A DNA stretch of 64,000 bases from Chamaelirium japonicum (taxonomy: Eukaryota; Streptophyta; Magnoliopsida; Liliales; Melanthiaceae), in the NCBI GenBank assembly GCA_947650365.1, contig OX393553.1, forward strand, positions 72,045,729-72,109,728. The letters are read 5' to 3'. Positions 1-11,019 of this stretch are shown one piece after another. A program made the position numbers and the translations under genes. How positions within the stretch are numbered: the stretch's first letter is position 1; the number at the start of each line of letters is the position of its first letter. A model generated the notes under the pieces. It was not told the DNA's origin, made no database searches, and was given only the letters and a program-made list of their open reading frames with translations.

Positions 1-34
1 GATTGTGGACAGAAGAGGAGTGAAAAAATTGTTC

Positions 35-221
35 GTCTCTCTCTCCACGTTTTGAGATCACAGTCGTCCATCATAACCAGCCCCGACTGGATAATCACAT
101 GATCCCCCCATGTAACTCCGCAACTCGCCGTCTCTCTCTACGTTTTGAGATCACAGTCGTCCATCACAACTAGTCCCGACTGGATAATCGCATGATTCCC
201 ACTTGTAACTCCGTAACTCGA
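35..221. repeat. Tandem duplication, 94-bp unit, two copies
   Basis: Two adjacent copies begin at about 35 and 129 with the same CGTCTCTCTCT-ACGTTTTGAG opening and share the GATCACAGTCGTCCATCA core and the CGACTGGATAAT core with scattered substitutions. A third unit start at 222 runs directly into a CT microsatellite. The core recurs in diverged form elsewhere in the first 9 kb. No coding potential is seen. Confidence 0.85.
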
Positions 222-222
222 C

Positions 223-223
<1 letters not shown>

Positions 224-258
<35 letters not shown>
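224..258. repeat. (CT)n microsatellite
   Basis: An uninterrupted CT run follows the second 94-bp unit and appears to have grown from the CTCTCT that opens each unit. Open frames across it on the minus strand only encode Glu-Arg runs and are not genes. Confidence 0.95.
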
Positions 259-262
<4 letters not shown>

Positions 263-1084
263 CTTCGTTCGACCCACGCCTGGCGTCCCTTTGACGGTGG
301 TTCTCAAAGTCTTTGAAGCGGACGAGGACAACGACAGTGGCACCCCAACTAGGGCACCTATCCGAGTCTGATCTGGATCTTCTCCCTGATGATTCGATCT
401 TGGTCAGCTCAGGTTTTCCCCACGCCCTCTTTCTCTCCTCCCTCTCTCTCCCCATCTCTCCACTCTCCTCCCCTATCCCATGCTTCAGCCATCGGAGGGG
501 GAATTGTGTTAAATCCATTTGCTCCCTAAGCCTTGGTCCCATTGGCACCCACAATAGTAGTTTCCACTGAGACCCATCCAAACAACATTGGTTGGGAACA
601 TCATTCAAATTCTTCAACAAGATATAGTAAAGAACTTTGCAAAGCCGTACCGCAATATTGTTGGATACTTCAAGAAATGAAGCAGTTTATGAGCTTATAG
701 AAACATAGAAGGTCATCATAGTAAGGAACTAAGCAAGAATATTCTTTTTGATCACAACATGCTTTTCGTCGAAGAGCTACCGGTATGGACATGAACACTC
801 TGCTAGATTATGCAAAGTTATAAATCCCATATCTTTAATGTACATGATTTACATATATCTATTGTTCATTCTCATTAACCTTAACAAGTTGAATCTTTCA
901 TAACGCATGCACATAGTAGCTACATATTTCTATTTGCACATTTTGCTAAAGCTGCTAAATTATATTCACTAATTTAATTTCCGTGCCTGTCGACACTCCC
1001 TGTGCGATAGTGGTGTTCCGTCGCAACCCTCTTCGATGTCCGGGGGTGGGGGGGGCGGGCGAGTGGCAGCAAAGCAAGTAGGGT
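259..1084. other. No recognisable feature
   Basis: Both strands were read. Frames of up to about 160 codons overlap the pyrimidine-rich stretch at 420-480 but match no family I recognise and contain microsatellite-coded Glu/Arg runs. A short G run lies at 1043-1058. Confidence 0.5.
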
Positions 1085-1094
1085 GGCCAGAAGC

Positions 1095-1546
1095 TATAAA
1101 GCACCGACACTCTCGGGACCTCAACGTGTCCGTGTCCGACACGTGTCGGACACCGACACTCTCCGACACGTGTCGAACACACCAAAAAACGTGTCTTCTA
1201 TGAAGAAATATAGTCCAACACGTGTCGGAGTGTGTCGGGTGCGTGTTGGAGCATGTCGGATACTATCGAAGAGGTTTTTTTTTTTCTCATTTGAAGATGT
1301 TGGGGTTCTTGAGATTGCGAATCTTTCTATCAATGAGCCGGGTATGGAGGCTGTGGTCTTCACGTCGATGGTGATGATCTGGTAACACTTGACGTTGGCC
1401 TTGATAGATGATGATTTTATGCATGTTCTATTTGTTTTTTTGTGTTTTGAAAGTTTGAAACTATACACTGAATCATTTATGATGTTGGAGACTTTTTTAG
1501 TTAACTATTAGCATTATGTTTGATTATAAATCATAATATAAGACTT

Positions 1547-1606
<60 letters not shown>

Positions 1607-1711
1607 CAGCGTGTCCCCTAACGTGTCCGTGTCCTGGTTTTTTGAAAAATATCGTGTCGGCGTGTCCGTGTCGTGTCGTGTCGTGTCCGTGTCCCGTGTC
1701 CATGCTTCTTA
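1095..1711. mobile_element. Mutator-type MITE rich in GTGTCC/GACAC motifs
   Basis: The 617-bp element is flanked by a perfect 10-bp direct repeat, GGCCAGAAGC, at 1085-1094 and 1712-1721. Its ends are related inverted repeats: TATAAAGCACCGACAC on the left and TAAGAAGCATGGACAC read inward from the right. Both subterminal zones are packed with short GACAC/GTGTC words that pair across the element. It has no transposase. A duplication of 9-11 bp is usual for Mutator-like elements, so I place it there; the superfamily is an inference, while the ends and duplication are seen. Confidence 0.7.
1550..1601. repeat. (AT)n microsatellite inside the MITE
   Basis: An uninterrupted AT run lies in the right half of the 1095-1711 element. 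Confidence 0.95.
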
Positions 1712-1721
1712 GGCCAGAAGC

Positions 1722-2213
1722 ATGGTTGTCGTGGCCGCTAGAAGCGGCGGGGGAAGAGAAGTGCAAACAGGAACGGGCATTACTAGTATATATACATGTG
1801 TAACGTATCAAATATAGAGGCTACATGAAATAAAGAAATTAGGACTCTTTCTTTAGATCAAAGCTGAAGAAAAGGGTAAGCTTAAAAAAAACTATATATT
1901 ATATCATATGTTATAATATATATGCCAAAGGGATATTTTACTGTAGCAACTACAGTACCAACCAGCCCGGGGTAAAGTACGGAATTACCCTCAAACCATG
2001 TGAGGATATACGAATGACAGCAGCAGTTTTGAACACTGAGACCCATCTAATCCCGTTATAATTACTGCCTTATCACACAAAAAAAAAAAGCAAAAAAAAA
2101 AAAAAAAACTTAAAAACATGGTTAGCTATGTTCTTAATCATTTACAGCGACCGATCTAAATCCTGGGTTTCCTGCATGTCCACCCACCGCGGAAAAGCTG
2201 TGTGTGTGTGTGT

Positions 2214-2245
<32 letters not shown>

Positions 2246-2538
2246 GGGCAATGGAGGGCGACTTTGGTGGTTGGCAAGCGATTGGGAATTCACAGGAATA
2301 ACATTTCTATGCCTCGCGCGTGCTCCTCTTGGCCTGAGCACCGGCGGTCGTCCGGGGTCCTCAGTACAGATCTTGGCACCGGTGTCTTCCCAAAACCAGA
2401 GGACGAGTCGGCCGACGATGGTGCCGGCTGCCCTGTCGACGCGGGGGGGGGGGGGGGGGGGGGGGGGGGAGGAGAGGATGCGGAGAACAGCCTCGGTGGG
2501 TAGGGGGTGGGGGAGGCTTCAGCGTCAGGGGTTTTGAA

Positions 2539-2577
<39 letters not shown>

Positions 2578-2940
2578 GGTATGTTCCTGTTTTGGAAAGA
2601 GAGATATTGCAGGGAGCAGTTTTGGAAATATAGGAGAGAGAGAAAGATACCGTACGAGGGGTGTTATTATTGAGAGAGATATGGCGGTGGGAGGTGTAGA
2701 GAGAGAGAGAGAGAAAAAAGAGAGAAGAGAGAGAGAAAGAGAGAGAGAGGGGGGCTGTTTCTCCTATCCGGATTTATTTGAAACTTTTTTAGCAACACCG
2801 CGTGGAGGGGGGCGCTGCTTGTTTCATCCTTATCTTTTTTTTTTCTTTCTTTCTTACCTAAATTTTCCAAAAACTTTATCTTTCATCCTTGCCTAATATA
2901 ATAGTGGGAAATACTATTTACCCCCTCCCCCAATATTGTT
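1722..2940. repeat. Low-complexity zone: A, GA and G tracts
   Basis: An A-rich run lies at about 2080-2108, (GA)n at 2213-2241, a G run at about 2440-2470, and (GA)n again at about 2538-2573 and 2697-2750. Frames of 60-130 codons here are translations of these tracts (Arg-Glu runs, Gly runs). I see no gene. Confidence 0.7.
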
Positions 2941-2959
2941 TGAATTTTTTTTTTCAAAC

Positions 2960-3060
2960 GAATGGTGTGTCGCGATCACAGTCGTCTGTTACACCCAGTC
3001 CTGATCAATGAATCACACTCAGCCCCAAACGACAGGCAAAGGGACGCTGTGATTGGATGA
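2960..3060. repeat. Dispersed copy of the GATCACAGTCGTC motif
   Basis: The block begins GATCACAGTCGTCTGT, followed by ACCCAGTCCTGATCA, and resembles the core of the 94-bp units at 35-221. A reverse-complement relative lies at about 7526-7575. The family is unidentified. Confidence 0.45.
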
Positions 3061-3099
3061 CATGTCATTATGTTCAAACATTAGGGGTAAATGTTAGGT

Positions 3100-4835
3100 A
3101 TGAATAGCATGGCTTTAATAGAATAGATTAGCTTCCGTTTCTGTGGTTGATGGACCTCGTCTTAGCCAAATGGGAATGGGTAGATAAAAGGTACGGGTAC
3201 GACCCCGAAGTCGACCAGTTGCCACCCTTAATTTCAGGCCATAGTTAGAAAAGTCTGTCATAGCATGAACATAGCACGTTTACTTGCGTATAATGTAGCA
3301 TCTGGTATTTTCTAGATTTATTTAATAATTCCTCTTCTTTTTTTTTGTTTATTGTTGAATTATCCTGTTTGGCTGTGCAAACAAGTGAATTGGTGAAAAA
3401 AACGTAGAGGAATTTTTTTGGAGAGATCGTGTGCATGACTTGTACACGAGTGCACGACCTGAGCATGACAGAACAGGTTTGGCCGCGGGTCATAGTTTTG
3501 GCCGAAGTTTGATAAGGTTTTTTTTTTGTCCCCTTTGGCACACGTTTGCTCCCCTATTTAAGGGATGCAAGGGTGACTCTTACAATAAAAACGCTTATTG
3601 GATCGTCGATGACGGCTACGAGGGTGTCGATCGGAGATCGTCTACGAGAAGGAAAAGTTGTGGAAAGAAGTGATCAGGGGAGCCGGTGCGGTGCTCCCCC
3701 TGTCTCTTGGAGTCTCAAGGCGACGGTGACACTGTGAGTGGTTCTTCTCGATAGAGGATGGAGATCAAATCATGACATGGATGGGAAGAGAATGAAAACT
3801 TACTCTAGGTTTACAGCGTAGAGAGGGAAGAATAGAAGGAAAATAAAAAGGAAGGATGAAGGAGAACAGGGAGAGAAGAAGAAGAAATGAGAAGGATATG
3901 GTGTGCGGATATTCTCCAAGTTCTTCTGCACGGCAATCCGGCCAAGAAGAAAGAAGAAGAATATGGTCTGCGAATCTTCTCAGAGTTCTTCGACGCGTGT
4001 TTCTTCTCTGGGGTGCTTTCATTTCTTTGTGATTAGATCTTCGGTAATCTCTGTGTATCTCTCAATTGCAGGTAGTTCTCTACTTCATATATGAGTGATG
4101 TGAAATGAGCAATTAAGATTAGAGTTAGCAGGGTCCAACAAACAGAGACCATTGCTTGGTGTAATTCTTGCTAGTGATAATCCAAGTCCTTAATTACCGG
4201 TGATCCATGGTGTTCCATCATTGTATTTGTGCATATCATATTCTCTGTATAAGTTGTGAGCTCTCTATAGGGCTCTAAATCTCGAACCTCGAGCACCATC
4301 ATGAGGACAGAAGGATTTCACAAAAAAATGGATCGGCATCGGACGCGAGGCTCGATCCCCAACAGAGAATTCATTCACACTCGCTAGTCGATTTCATTCG
4401 CATCGATCGGTCAGCTTTATTCAAGAATAGATTTTGTTCACACTCCAGAAAGAAGGCTTAGGGTGACGGGTTAGCATGAAAGTGATCAGGGATCGAGCAC
4501 GATACAAGATCATCCCGACAAATGTACTAGGGTAAATGGCTACCCGATTAGGACCAAGGGGCATTCAAGATCATGTGGGCTGTTCGGATATAAGTTACAG
4601 CTACCCAAGCAGTCCAGGTCATGGGCAAAAGGGAGAAGTTGTATTGAGGATTTCTCGATCACATGAGAAGCATGTGGGGGACCGAGCTCAAACATTCACG
4701 GGGTTAGTTATAGGCTCCTTGACGAATTGGACATGCTTGCCCATGAATGGCAAGGGATAATGGCTAAGTCAAGGTTGCCGGGGTGTGTCGTGCTGGTAAC
4801 ACCCGGCACGGTCCGTGGGATCTTGGATCCTAAGG
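3100..4835. other. Unassigned AT-balanced sequence
   Basis: There is no convincing coding frame. A TATA-like CTATTTAAGG lies at about 3553 and AATAAA at about 3584, a pairing sometimes left by old LTRs, but I found neither a second LTR nor a target duplication. Function not assigned. Confidence 0.3.
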
Positions 4836-5027
4836 GGGTGTTTGGCATTATTTCGGAACAATCTATTTTCATTCCGAATTCCATGATTTAAAAACAATGG
4901 TTAGTAATTGTTCTCGTGAAATGAAAGAACTTGGGAACTAAAAAATATCACTCCGGCAGTCTCTATGCCAATCGAAACGCCTGACCATCAAATTGCATTA
5001 GAAATAGTAATTGACGGTAATAACCTT

Positions 5028-5990
5028 TTTTTTTTTGAAAGAGAAATAGAAAAATTTTATTAAAACCGACAAGGAAAAATATAGTTCACGGCTTAACTCA
5101 GAATGAGCAAGCAAACTCAACATAACCCAAAACACTTGAAGTAAGCCAAGATAGCACTTATCACACTTGCTTCACTGGCTTACAACCGAAACACGCTCAT
5201 TTATGAACAACCCAAAGGACGAGGCACACACATAGAACAAGTGTAGCATCAAGTCATACCATCTCCAGAGAACCCCGGCCTCCACTACGCTTAGATCTAT
5301 GGTAGTCTCCCGTAGGTCAACGCCTTTTAACTCTTTTACATAGATTCTCTACCACCAAATGTCTAGAAAAGGAGATGTATTGCACCCCTTCAAAGGGCTC
5401 CATCGCCAATACTGAACCGCTAAATTAATAAAGAAAAGACAGCCCTCCACATCTAAATCGTAGGAATCCTCATCAATGATAATAGCCTATTCTGGAAGAG
5501 GATTATAGGGAACAATTGTTCCACATACCAAACCCCCCCTAATCCATCGTAACCGCCAAGATCCTCCTATAAGAGTAAGGATCTCTACACACCGGTACAC
5601 AATTCTTTACACAGTCTCCATGAGCCTTGAGTATCGATCCAGTATTTGATCTTGAGTGTCGGAGAAACCTTAGCTCGCAGAGAGCCCGAGTCTTCTTGCA
5701 GGTCTTAATGAGGGAATTCGGGGCTGACATCAACACATCTACTCGGATGAGTGCAGAAAGTTTTCACCTACATTGGCAACTCATATCTACACTATAATAC
5801 TAAAACAGAACTTATGAGCCGTGGTCTCACCACGTGGGTGCCAAGATTGTGCCGTTTTGAGCTCCCTATACTCATAAGTCGGATTCCATCGGAGGTACGA
5901 ATCATGATTGGTTATTATACATCGAATGTCTGAATGGAGTCCGAGCATCACTCTTGTTTCATGCTAGTTTGTAGTGTACTTGTTCTTTTA
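5028..5990 (-). mobile_element. Possible 3' end of a LINE-type retroelement (minus strand)
   Basis: Read on the minus strand, the block ends in AATAAAATTTTTCTATTTC followed shortly by a run of A (the plus-strand T run at about 5028-5037). That arrangement is typical of a polyadenylated non-LTR element 3' end. The sequence further inside shows no reverse-transcriptase motif, so only a 3' untranslated portion could be present. The far boundary is a guess and no target duplication was found. Confidence 0.25.
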
Positions 5991-6006
5991 CCTAAAGTGA
6001 GCATTA

Positions 6007-6370
6007 GAGCTTCTCCAACGAGTTTCTACGATTCTTTCCTATTCTTCAAAGCTTACAATTGACACGTACGTTGGGAATGGAAGAGCACTCCAACGGGTTC
6101 CTCAATCTCTCCCAATTTTTATGTAAAATGACAAAATCATTATTCTATAAAATAAAAAAATTAGTAGACTTTCATTCCATGTAAACTGGGGCCTACTATT
6201 CTTAGGTTTCCCTATTTCTCTCGTCTGTCTTAGGTAGACGTGTAGGAAAATACCAAAATAGAAAATTTGATAGAACCCGTTGGAGCTCCTTCTGACTGTT
6301 TTCTTCATTTCTTTCGGTAAAATAAGGAAGAAAGAAATCCAAAGGAGCCCACTTGGAGTTGGAGATGCTC
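6007..6370. mobile_element. Tourist-type MITE (PIF/Harbinger)
   Basis: The ends are inverted repeats, GAGCTTCTCCAAC on the left and GAGCATCTCCAAC read inward from the right, flanked by the 3-bp duplication TTA at 6004-6006 and 6371-6373. TTA/TAA duplication with a GAGCATCTCCAAC-like terminus is the hallmark of Tourist-like elements. A second, internal inverted pair, CTCCAACGGGTTCC and GAACCCGTTGGAG, lies at about 6091 and 6274. No coding capacity. Confidence 0.8.
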
Positions 6371-6449
6371 TTACATGTCTTCCCCATACTCCATGCACCA
6401 AGCTTAATAACTGTAATATAGATATTATGCAATAAAAGCAAATAAAACT

Positions 6450-6950
6450 ATTGATAATCTGTGATGGGGATAGTAAAAGAAAGGGACACAACATTGAAGC
6501 AAGGGACAGTCTGATGGCGCTTCCGTAAATAAGGGCGTGCGGTAGGGCTGAAATGTTGGCCGGTGAGGTCCGCGTGGGCTGATCTAGTTGGGACTCGGGA
6601 GGCGCGAGTCCTTCGCCCCTTTTCTTCTGCTATTGGTTGTGTGTGTGCAGGTCGTGACAGCTGGAACACGCTTCCGGTCACCCACGTCGGCCTGACTCGA
6701 CAAGCGTGACCGAGGCTGCACGCAGCTGCCCGACCGCGGGAGCTCCTAGCTGGCATCCCACGGATAAGGCCGCCGCCGCCGCCGCCATCCCCCGCCCCCC
6801 GACTCCGCATTTATTTACGGAAGTACCCCCGCCCCTCCGCTTTTCCTGACTTGGTAACCCAGCCGCCCCTTCGAGATAACAGGAGTCTTAACTCTTGCAT
6901 TAATATAATTAAACAGCCGTTATCATCTTTTAAACAAAGACACCAGACGA
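6450..6950. other. GC-rich unassigned block with (CCG)n
   Basis: A GC-rich stretch includes a short CCG trinucleotide run at about 6771-6787. Such composition can occur near plant promoters, but no transcript, TATA box with coding frame, or conserved protein is visible. Confidence 0.3.
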
Positions 6951-6956
6951 TCATGA

Positions 6957-6996
6957 TGAAGAGAGAGAGAGAAGAGAAGAGAGAGAGAGAGAGGGG

Positions 6997-7052
<56 letters not shown>
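6957..7052. repeat. (GA)n microsatellite
   Basis: A long, slightly interrupted GA run. Long frames on both strands through it encode only Arg-Glu or Ser-Leu runs. Confidence 0.95.
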
Positions 7053-7053
<1 letters not shown>

Positions 7054-7525
7054 GTTTTTATGGAAAGAAAGAAGACATGGGTAGACCATGACTGAGCTGT
7101 CCATTTCACATGTTGGCCGATACAGCCGACTGGTGCAGAGGAAAACGCTTCAAAGTTCAAACAACGTATCTCATGTGGGGCCAGATTGAGATACACAACC
7201 CCCCCCTTCACGTTTGACCACAATCCCTGCGGATAGGAAACCGCCTGTTCATCAGATCGGATCTCCTCCAGTCGGTTGGTCACGCTCAGTGGGCCCGGCG
7301 TGCTCGGCTGGAGTACATACGATTCGTTTTCGGGTCGTCTGCCATCATGCGGCTGTGATTCACGATTGGCCCACCGATCGGGCGATCGAATGGAGAAGAT
7401 CTAAACGCTCTGTTTGTACTTATGGCGTGCCACGTCAGCCGTGTATCCCCCACTCCAAGCAATTCTATTCAACCCGAATCGTTGGTCCCGAGTGCGGATG
7501 TGACATCCAATCGCAAGGTCCCTCT

Positions 7526-7575
7526 ATGATTTATCGATCAGGGCTGGGTGTAACTGATGACTATGATCTAGACAC
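7526..7575 (-). repeat. Reverse copy of the GATCACAGTCGTC family
   Basis: The words GGGCTGGGTGTAAC and TGATGACTATGATC are the reverse-complement counterpart of the core at 51-95 and 2970-3005. It is a diverged dispersed repeat of unknown class. Confidence 0.35.
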
Positions 7576-7656
7576 ATCGTTTTGGTTGATCAAACACATC
7601 ATTCTGGTTGACCATTCATGATAGATGTTTTGGGATAAGGAGTATTTTTTTCTCCC

Positions 7657-7728
7657 ACACCCAATGCACTATTAATCAGTGATGACAACATTGACTAAAA
7701 TAGAAACTTTTAATAGTGCATTGGGTGT
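7657..7728. repeat. Hairpin with perfect 18-bp arms
   Basis: ACACCCAATGCACTATTA at 7657-7674 is exactly inverted at 7711-7728 around a 36-nt loop. It may be a minimal deletion product of a MITE. No target duplication was identified. Confidence 0.7.
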
Positions 7729-8361
7729 AGATAAGGGATAATGGCTGACATGGTTCATCCAACTCGTAGAATAATTTCTCCTTAAAAGCAATACTATTCA
7801 ACCTCATCCAATCATAATATAATAATAATATTATTCAACCTTCCACTTTGTCGTTCGGATCGGCAACCCTGACGTGACATCTGGATCACAATCAGGACCA
7901 ACTCGACCATAACGTTGTTAAGGTGGTCGCCTAAGGACCCATGTGAACAATCTAACTATCTTAAGCTCTAAATGAATAAAAGGTCTTAAACCCACCTAAG
8001 TAGACTAAGGTCCCTATTAAAATAGAAACTTTCTACTATATAGTTTTATTATATATAGTTAATTATTTAGAGTTTTCGCCTTAGGCCATAACTTGTATCA
8101 AAGGAATCATGATACTGTTGAAGAAACATCTTAAAGGTTATTGTAGATATTTAAAGCTCATATTCTTTTAAGTATCAAGTAAATATTTTCAGAGTCATAA
8201 GAGTAATGCTACTCGTAGTACAATCTTCGACAATCTAAAAAATAAATCAGATCCAAGAAATAATAGCGGTGCCCATGGATTAGCTCAATTTAGCTCTCTT
8301 GAGAGACTAGAGCGTAAAAAAGAGAGAAAAAAAAAATCAGTATATACAACCATCATCATTT

Positions 8362-8449
8362 GCATCGATAACTGGTTGGTGAATCACAAATCTCAACCAT
8401 CCGTTGCACCGATAACTGGTTGGTGAATCACAATCAGTTCCAATCGGTA
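8362..8449. repeat. Two 44-bp tandem units
   Basis: The word CGATAACTGGTTGGTGAATC occurs at about 8366 and 8410, giving a 44-bp period. No gene is seen between 7730 and 9200. Confidence 0.75.
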
Positions 8450-8872
8450 GACATAGTGATGGTTGTGATTGTCCCAACGACATTACCTTCTGCGTAGCGT
8501 GTGATGGTATTTGTCCCTTTGCCTACTGGTTGGGGTTGAGTGTGATTCACTTGTCTGAGTAGAGGGTGCAATGGCCGAAAGACGAGAGATGAGTGGCATT
8601 GTAGTAATTTAAATTAGTAGACAAGGTCCGTTTCACAAGTCCGTCGCCCGGCCCGGCTGACTGGGATTTGATTTCCCCACTAGTCGAGGACCGGATAGGA
8701 GTGTGTGGGCCCAGCGCCTCCATGTCAAAGTGGGTTCCACGCCTCATTTATTAATGCACCGACCAAAAACCACCTAAAGGGTGCCCCCCGCACCGATACG
8801 TAGGTCCCACACTTCGTGGCCCACAAACACGTTCTGGGTGCAACAATGAGATGGGATTGTCTGTAAACCATT

Positions 8873-8915
8873 CCCCCCCCCCCCCCCCCCTTTTTTTTTT
8901 TTTGTAAAAAAAAAA
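8873..8915. repeat. C, T and A homopolymer runs
   Basis: A C run (8873-8890) is followed immediately by a T run and a short A run. Frames crossing it are not credible as genes. Confidence 0.9.
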
Positions 8916-9202
8916 ACCGTTCCTTTTTTTAAGGTAGTCAAAGCATCCACGCCACGTAGGCGGAGCGCGGGCCCACATTATCCAATCCGCCGCGTTTCCC
9001 GCCAGATGGGGCGGTGCCTTGTTGGTGCGTCAAGATGGCTGGGGGGTACTCGCCGGGGTGGGGTTCTTTATCCTGATCCTATCCACACAGGCCGAACTGC
9101 CCGAGGCTGGTGGTGCTGTGGGGCCCACCCAACCCACGCCGGGTTGGAATGTTCCGGAACGTAGGAACGTGCATCATTGCACCGGTTTTATTTTTATTTT
9201 TA

Positions 9203-9398
9203 AGGTTATTTTGACTTTGCCCTCCAAATTTTTATAAATTAGACTTTACCCCCCAAAACTAATGTTCCGTCAGCCTCCCTTTTCTTAGACGGTACGCTGA
9301 CGGAACAGTTAGTTTTGGGGGGTAAAGTCTAATTTATGAAAATTTGGGGGTAAAGTCTAATTCAAGGTAAAATTTGGAGGGCAAAGTCAAAATAGCCC
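9203..9398. mobile_element. Foldback MITE, probably Mutator-type
   Basis: The arms pair over most of their length. The left starts AGGTTATTTTGACTTTGCCC; the right, read inward, starts GGGCTATTTTGACTTTGCCC. Both continue into shared TTAGACTTTACCCCC and GTTCCGTCAGC blocks. The 9-bp flanks TTATTTTTA at 9194-9202 and 9399-9407 are identical, which fits a Mutator-type insertion, although the flank is AT-rich and could match by chance. No coding capacity. Confidence 0.75.
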
Positions 9399-9589
9399 TT
9401 ATTTTTATTTATTCTTCCTATCATTTTCTTTTGAGTAATTTTCTTTTGGAAAGTTTTTATTTTGAGTAATAGTGCCTAATTAAGAACGTAGGAACTGAGA
9501 GACAACCCCAGCGTGACATACTCCACATGGAGAGTTGGCATATCCTGATTAGCGGGACTATTTGTCATGGGAGGTGTGGGGGATGATCC

Positions 9590-10322
9590 TCGTGTTGACT
9601 CGAGGCCTTCGCCTAACAGAATCGATTCGATCGTCGGTTCGAACGTTGGGTTTTTAGACTTAGGCTTTGAAGTGGTTGATGGTTTATGGACTTAGATTTA
9701 GAAGTAGTTGAGGGAGGGTTGAGAGTTAACACGAGATGTGATCTCGGAGTTTAGCCGAAGCGTACGTCTCCGTGCTATAAGGTGCAACATGAATTTACTA
9801 ACACTTGAAAGGAGGTGATCTCGACAGGCCGAGTATCACTTGTCTTAGAAGAAGATAGAGATGTCAGGGCTCTGGTTTTCGAAAGTCTGATCTGGAAATC
9901 AGATTATCGATCTGGAATACAAATCTGGTCTGCTATTTATAGAGTTTTGGAAAATATCCGGGGTCCGGGGAGGTTTCTGCAGTCGCTTCGACAGGCTCAA
10001 GGCAAGCTTGGTGGGTCCTGTCGTCATCATTGTGGACCCCCAGGAAGGGTTAGTGGGTCCCGTCGTCGTCATCGTAAACCCCCAGGCAGGACTAGTGGGT
10101 CTCGTCTGCGGACGTTGGCTAAATTTTGCACCTACATGAGGAACCCAAGGGGAATGCCACCACCACCGGTTGCTGCCATCCTGTCAGCCATCGTCCATCG
10201 CCCTGTCGCCTCGCAGGCCACCTGTTACCACCGGACCCCACCGCCCACTTTCACTGTAGTCCGCCGGCCATTACCCGGTGTCGGCTATCGTCCACCGCCT
10301 CACCTGCTACTGCCTATCGCTG
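9590..10322. other. Possible degraded LTR remnant with 42-bp repeats
   Basis: Phrases such as TACGTCTCCG, CTCGACAGGCCGAG and ATTTTGCACC occur in the same order as in the 606-bp LTR at 12502-13107 (TACGTCTCCGGGCGA, CTCGACAGGCCGAGAG, ATTTTTGCACCC). This suggests a distant relative of that LTR. A GTGGGTC-containing unit repeats three times at a 42-bp spacing from about 10011. No second LTR or duplication was found, so the call is tentative. Confidence 0.35.
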
Positions 10323-10473
10323 TTAGCTGTCACGCCCCAGAAATCTAGAACCGATCTCTGGGGTGTGAATTGAGAAAAACCAAGGGTTTTAGGGTTTGGT
10401 CAACTGTCTACTCCAATTAGGATTTCTTACAGGGCTTCTACTCTCTCAAGGAATATTTTGAATATTACTTTTT

Positions 10474-10477
<4 letters not shown>

Positions 10478-10564
<87 letters not shown>

Positions 10565-10959
10565 GAATGGGATGCTGCCTATGAAAGCAGCGTTTTTTGC
10601 GGCTTTGATACATTGTTTGACCATCCTATAAGTTTTGAAATTTGATAAAATTTGGTGAGGGTGTTGTCTAGGGTAAGATGATCATCCTCACAAATTTTCA
10701 TCAAATTCCAAAACTTGTAAGAGGGTCAAATGGTCGAAGCAAAATCTGCAGATTTTAACGGTGACTGCAGATCTGCAGATTTTGCTTCGACCATTTGACC
10801 CTCTTAGAAGTTTTGGAATTTGATGAAAATTTGTGAGGATGATCATCTTACCCTAGACAACACCCTCACCAAATTTCATCAAATTCCAAAACTTCTAGGA
10901 TGGTCAAACAATGTATCAAAGCAGCAAAAAACGCTGCTTTCATAGGCAGCATCCCATTC

Positions 10960-11018
<59 letters not shown>

Positions 11019-11019
11019 C
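10478..11019. repeat. (TA)n tract split by a foldback element
   Basis: A TA run from about 10478 to 10561, then the foldback element, then a CT run and a second TA run from about 10996 to 11019. The homologous tract of the other LTR is at 48379-48613. Confidence 0.85.
10562..10962. mobile_element. 401-bp foldback element in (TA)n
   Basis: The arms are inverted copies along nearly the full length. GAGGAATGGGATGCTGCC at the left end is exactly inverted at the right end, and the arms meet near 10760 in the CTGCAGATCTGCAG palindrome. It is absent from the homologous position in the other chromovirus LTR. It has no coding capacity; flanking TA on both sides hides the exact target duplication. This resembles microsatellite-targeting MITEs known in rice (Micron), by position rather than sequence. 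Confidence 0.85.

Noticed and set aside
138-620. 160-codon minus-strand frame
   Set aside because: It contains a long Arg-Glu run coded by the CT microsatellite and overlaps the 94-bp tandem units; no recognised domain.
2204-2896. Overlapping plus-strand frames with poly-Gly and Arg-Glu runs
   Set aside because: They are translations of the G run and GA microsatellites.
3500-4400. Possible LTR with TATA-like and AATAAA signals
   Set aside because: No second copy, primer site or target duplication was found in the window.
4835-5025. Possible hAT or Harbinger MITE starting GGGGGTGTTTGG
   Set aside because: I could not find the inverted partner end or a duplication before the putative LINE tail at 5028.
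6811-7283. Frames with long Ser-Leu or Arg-Glu runs on both strands
   Set aside because: Both strands of one GA microsatellite are open; this is composition, not coding.
9815-10348. 177-codon plus-strand frame
   Set aside because: It crosses 42-bp tandem units and the chromovirus LTR border at 10328, so it cannot be an ancestral gene.
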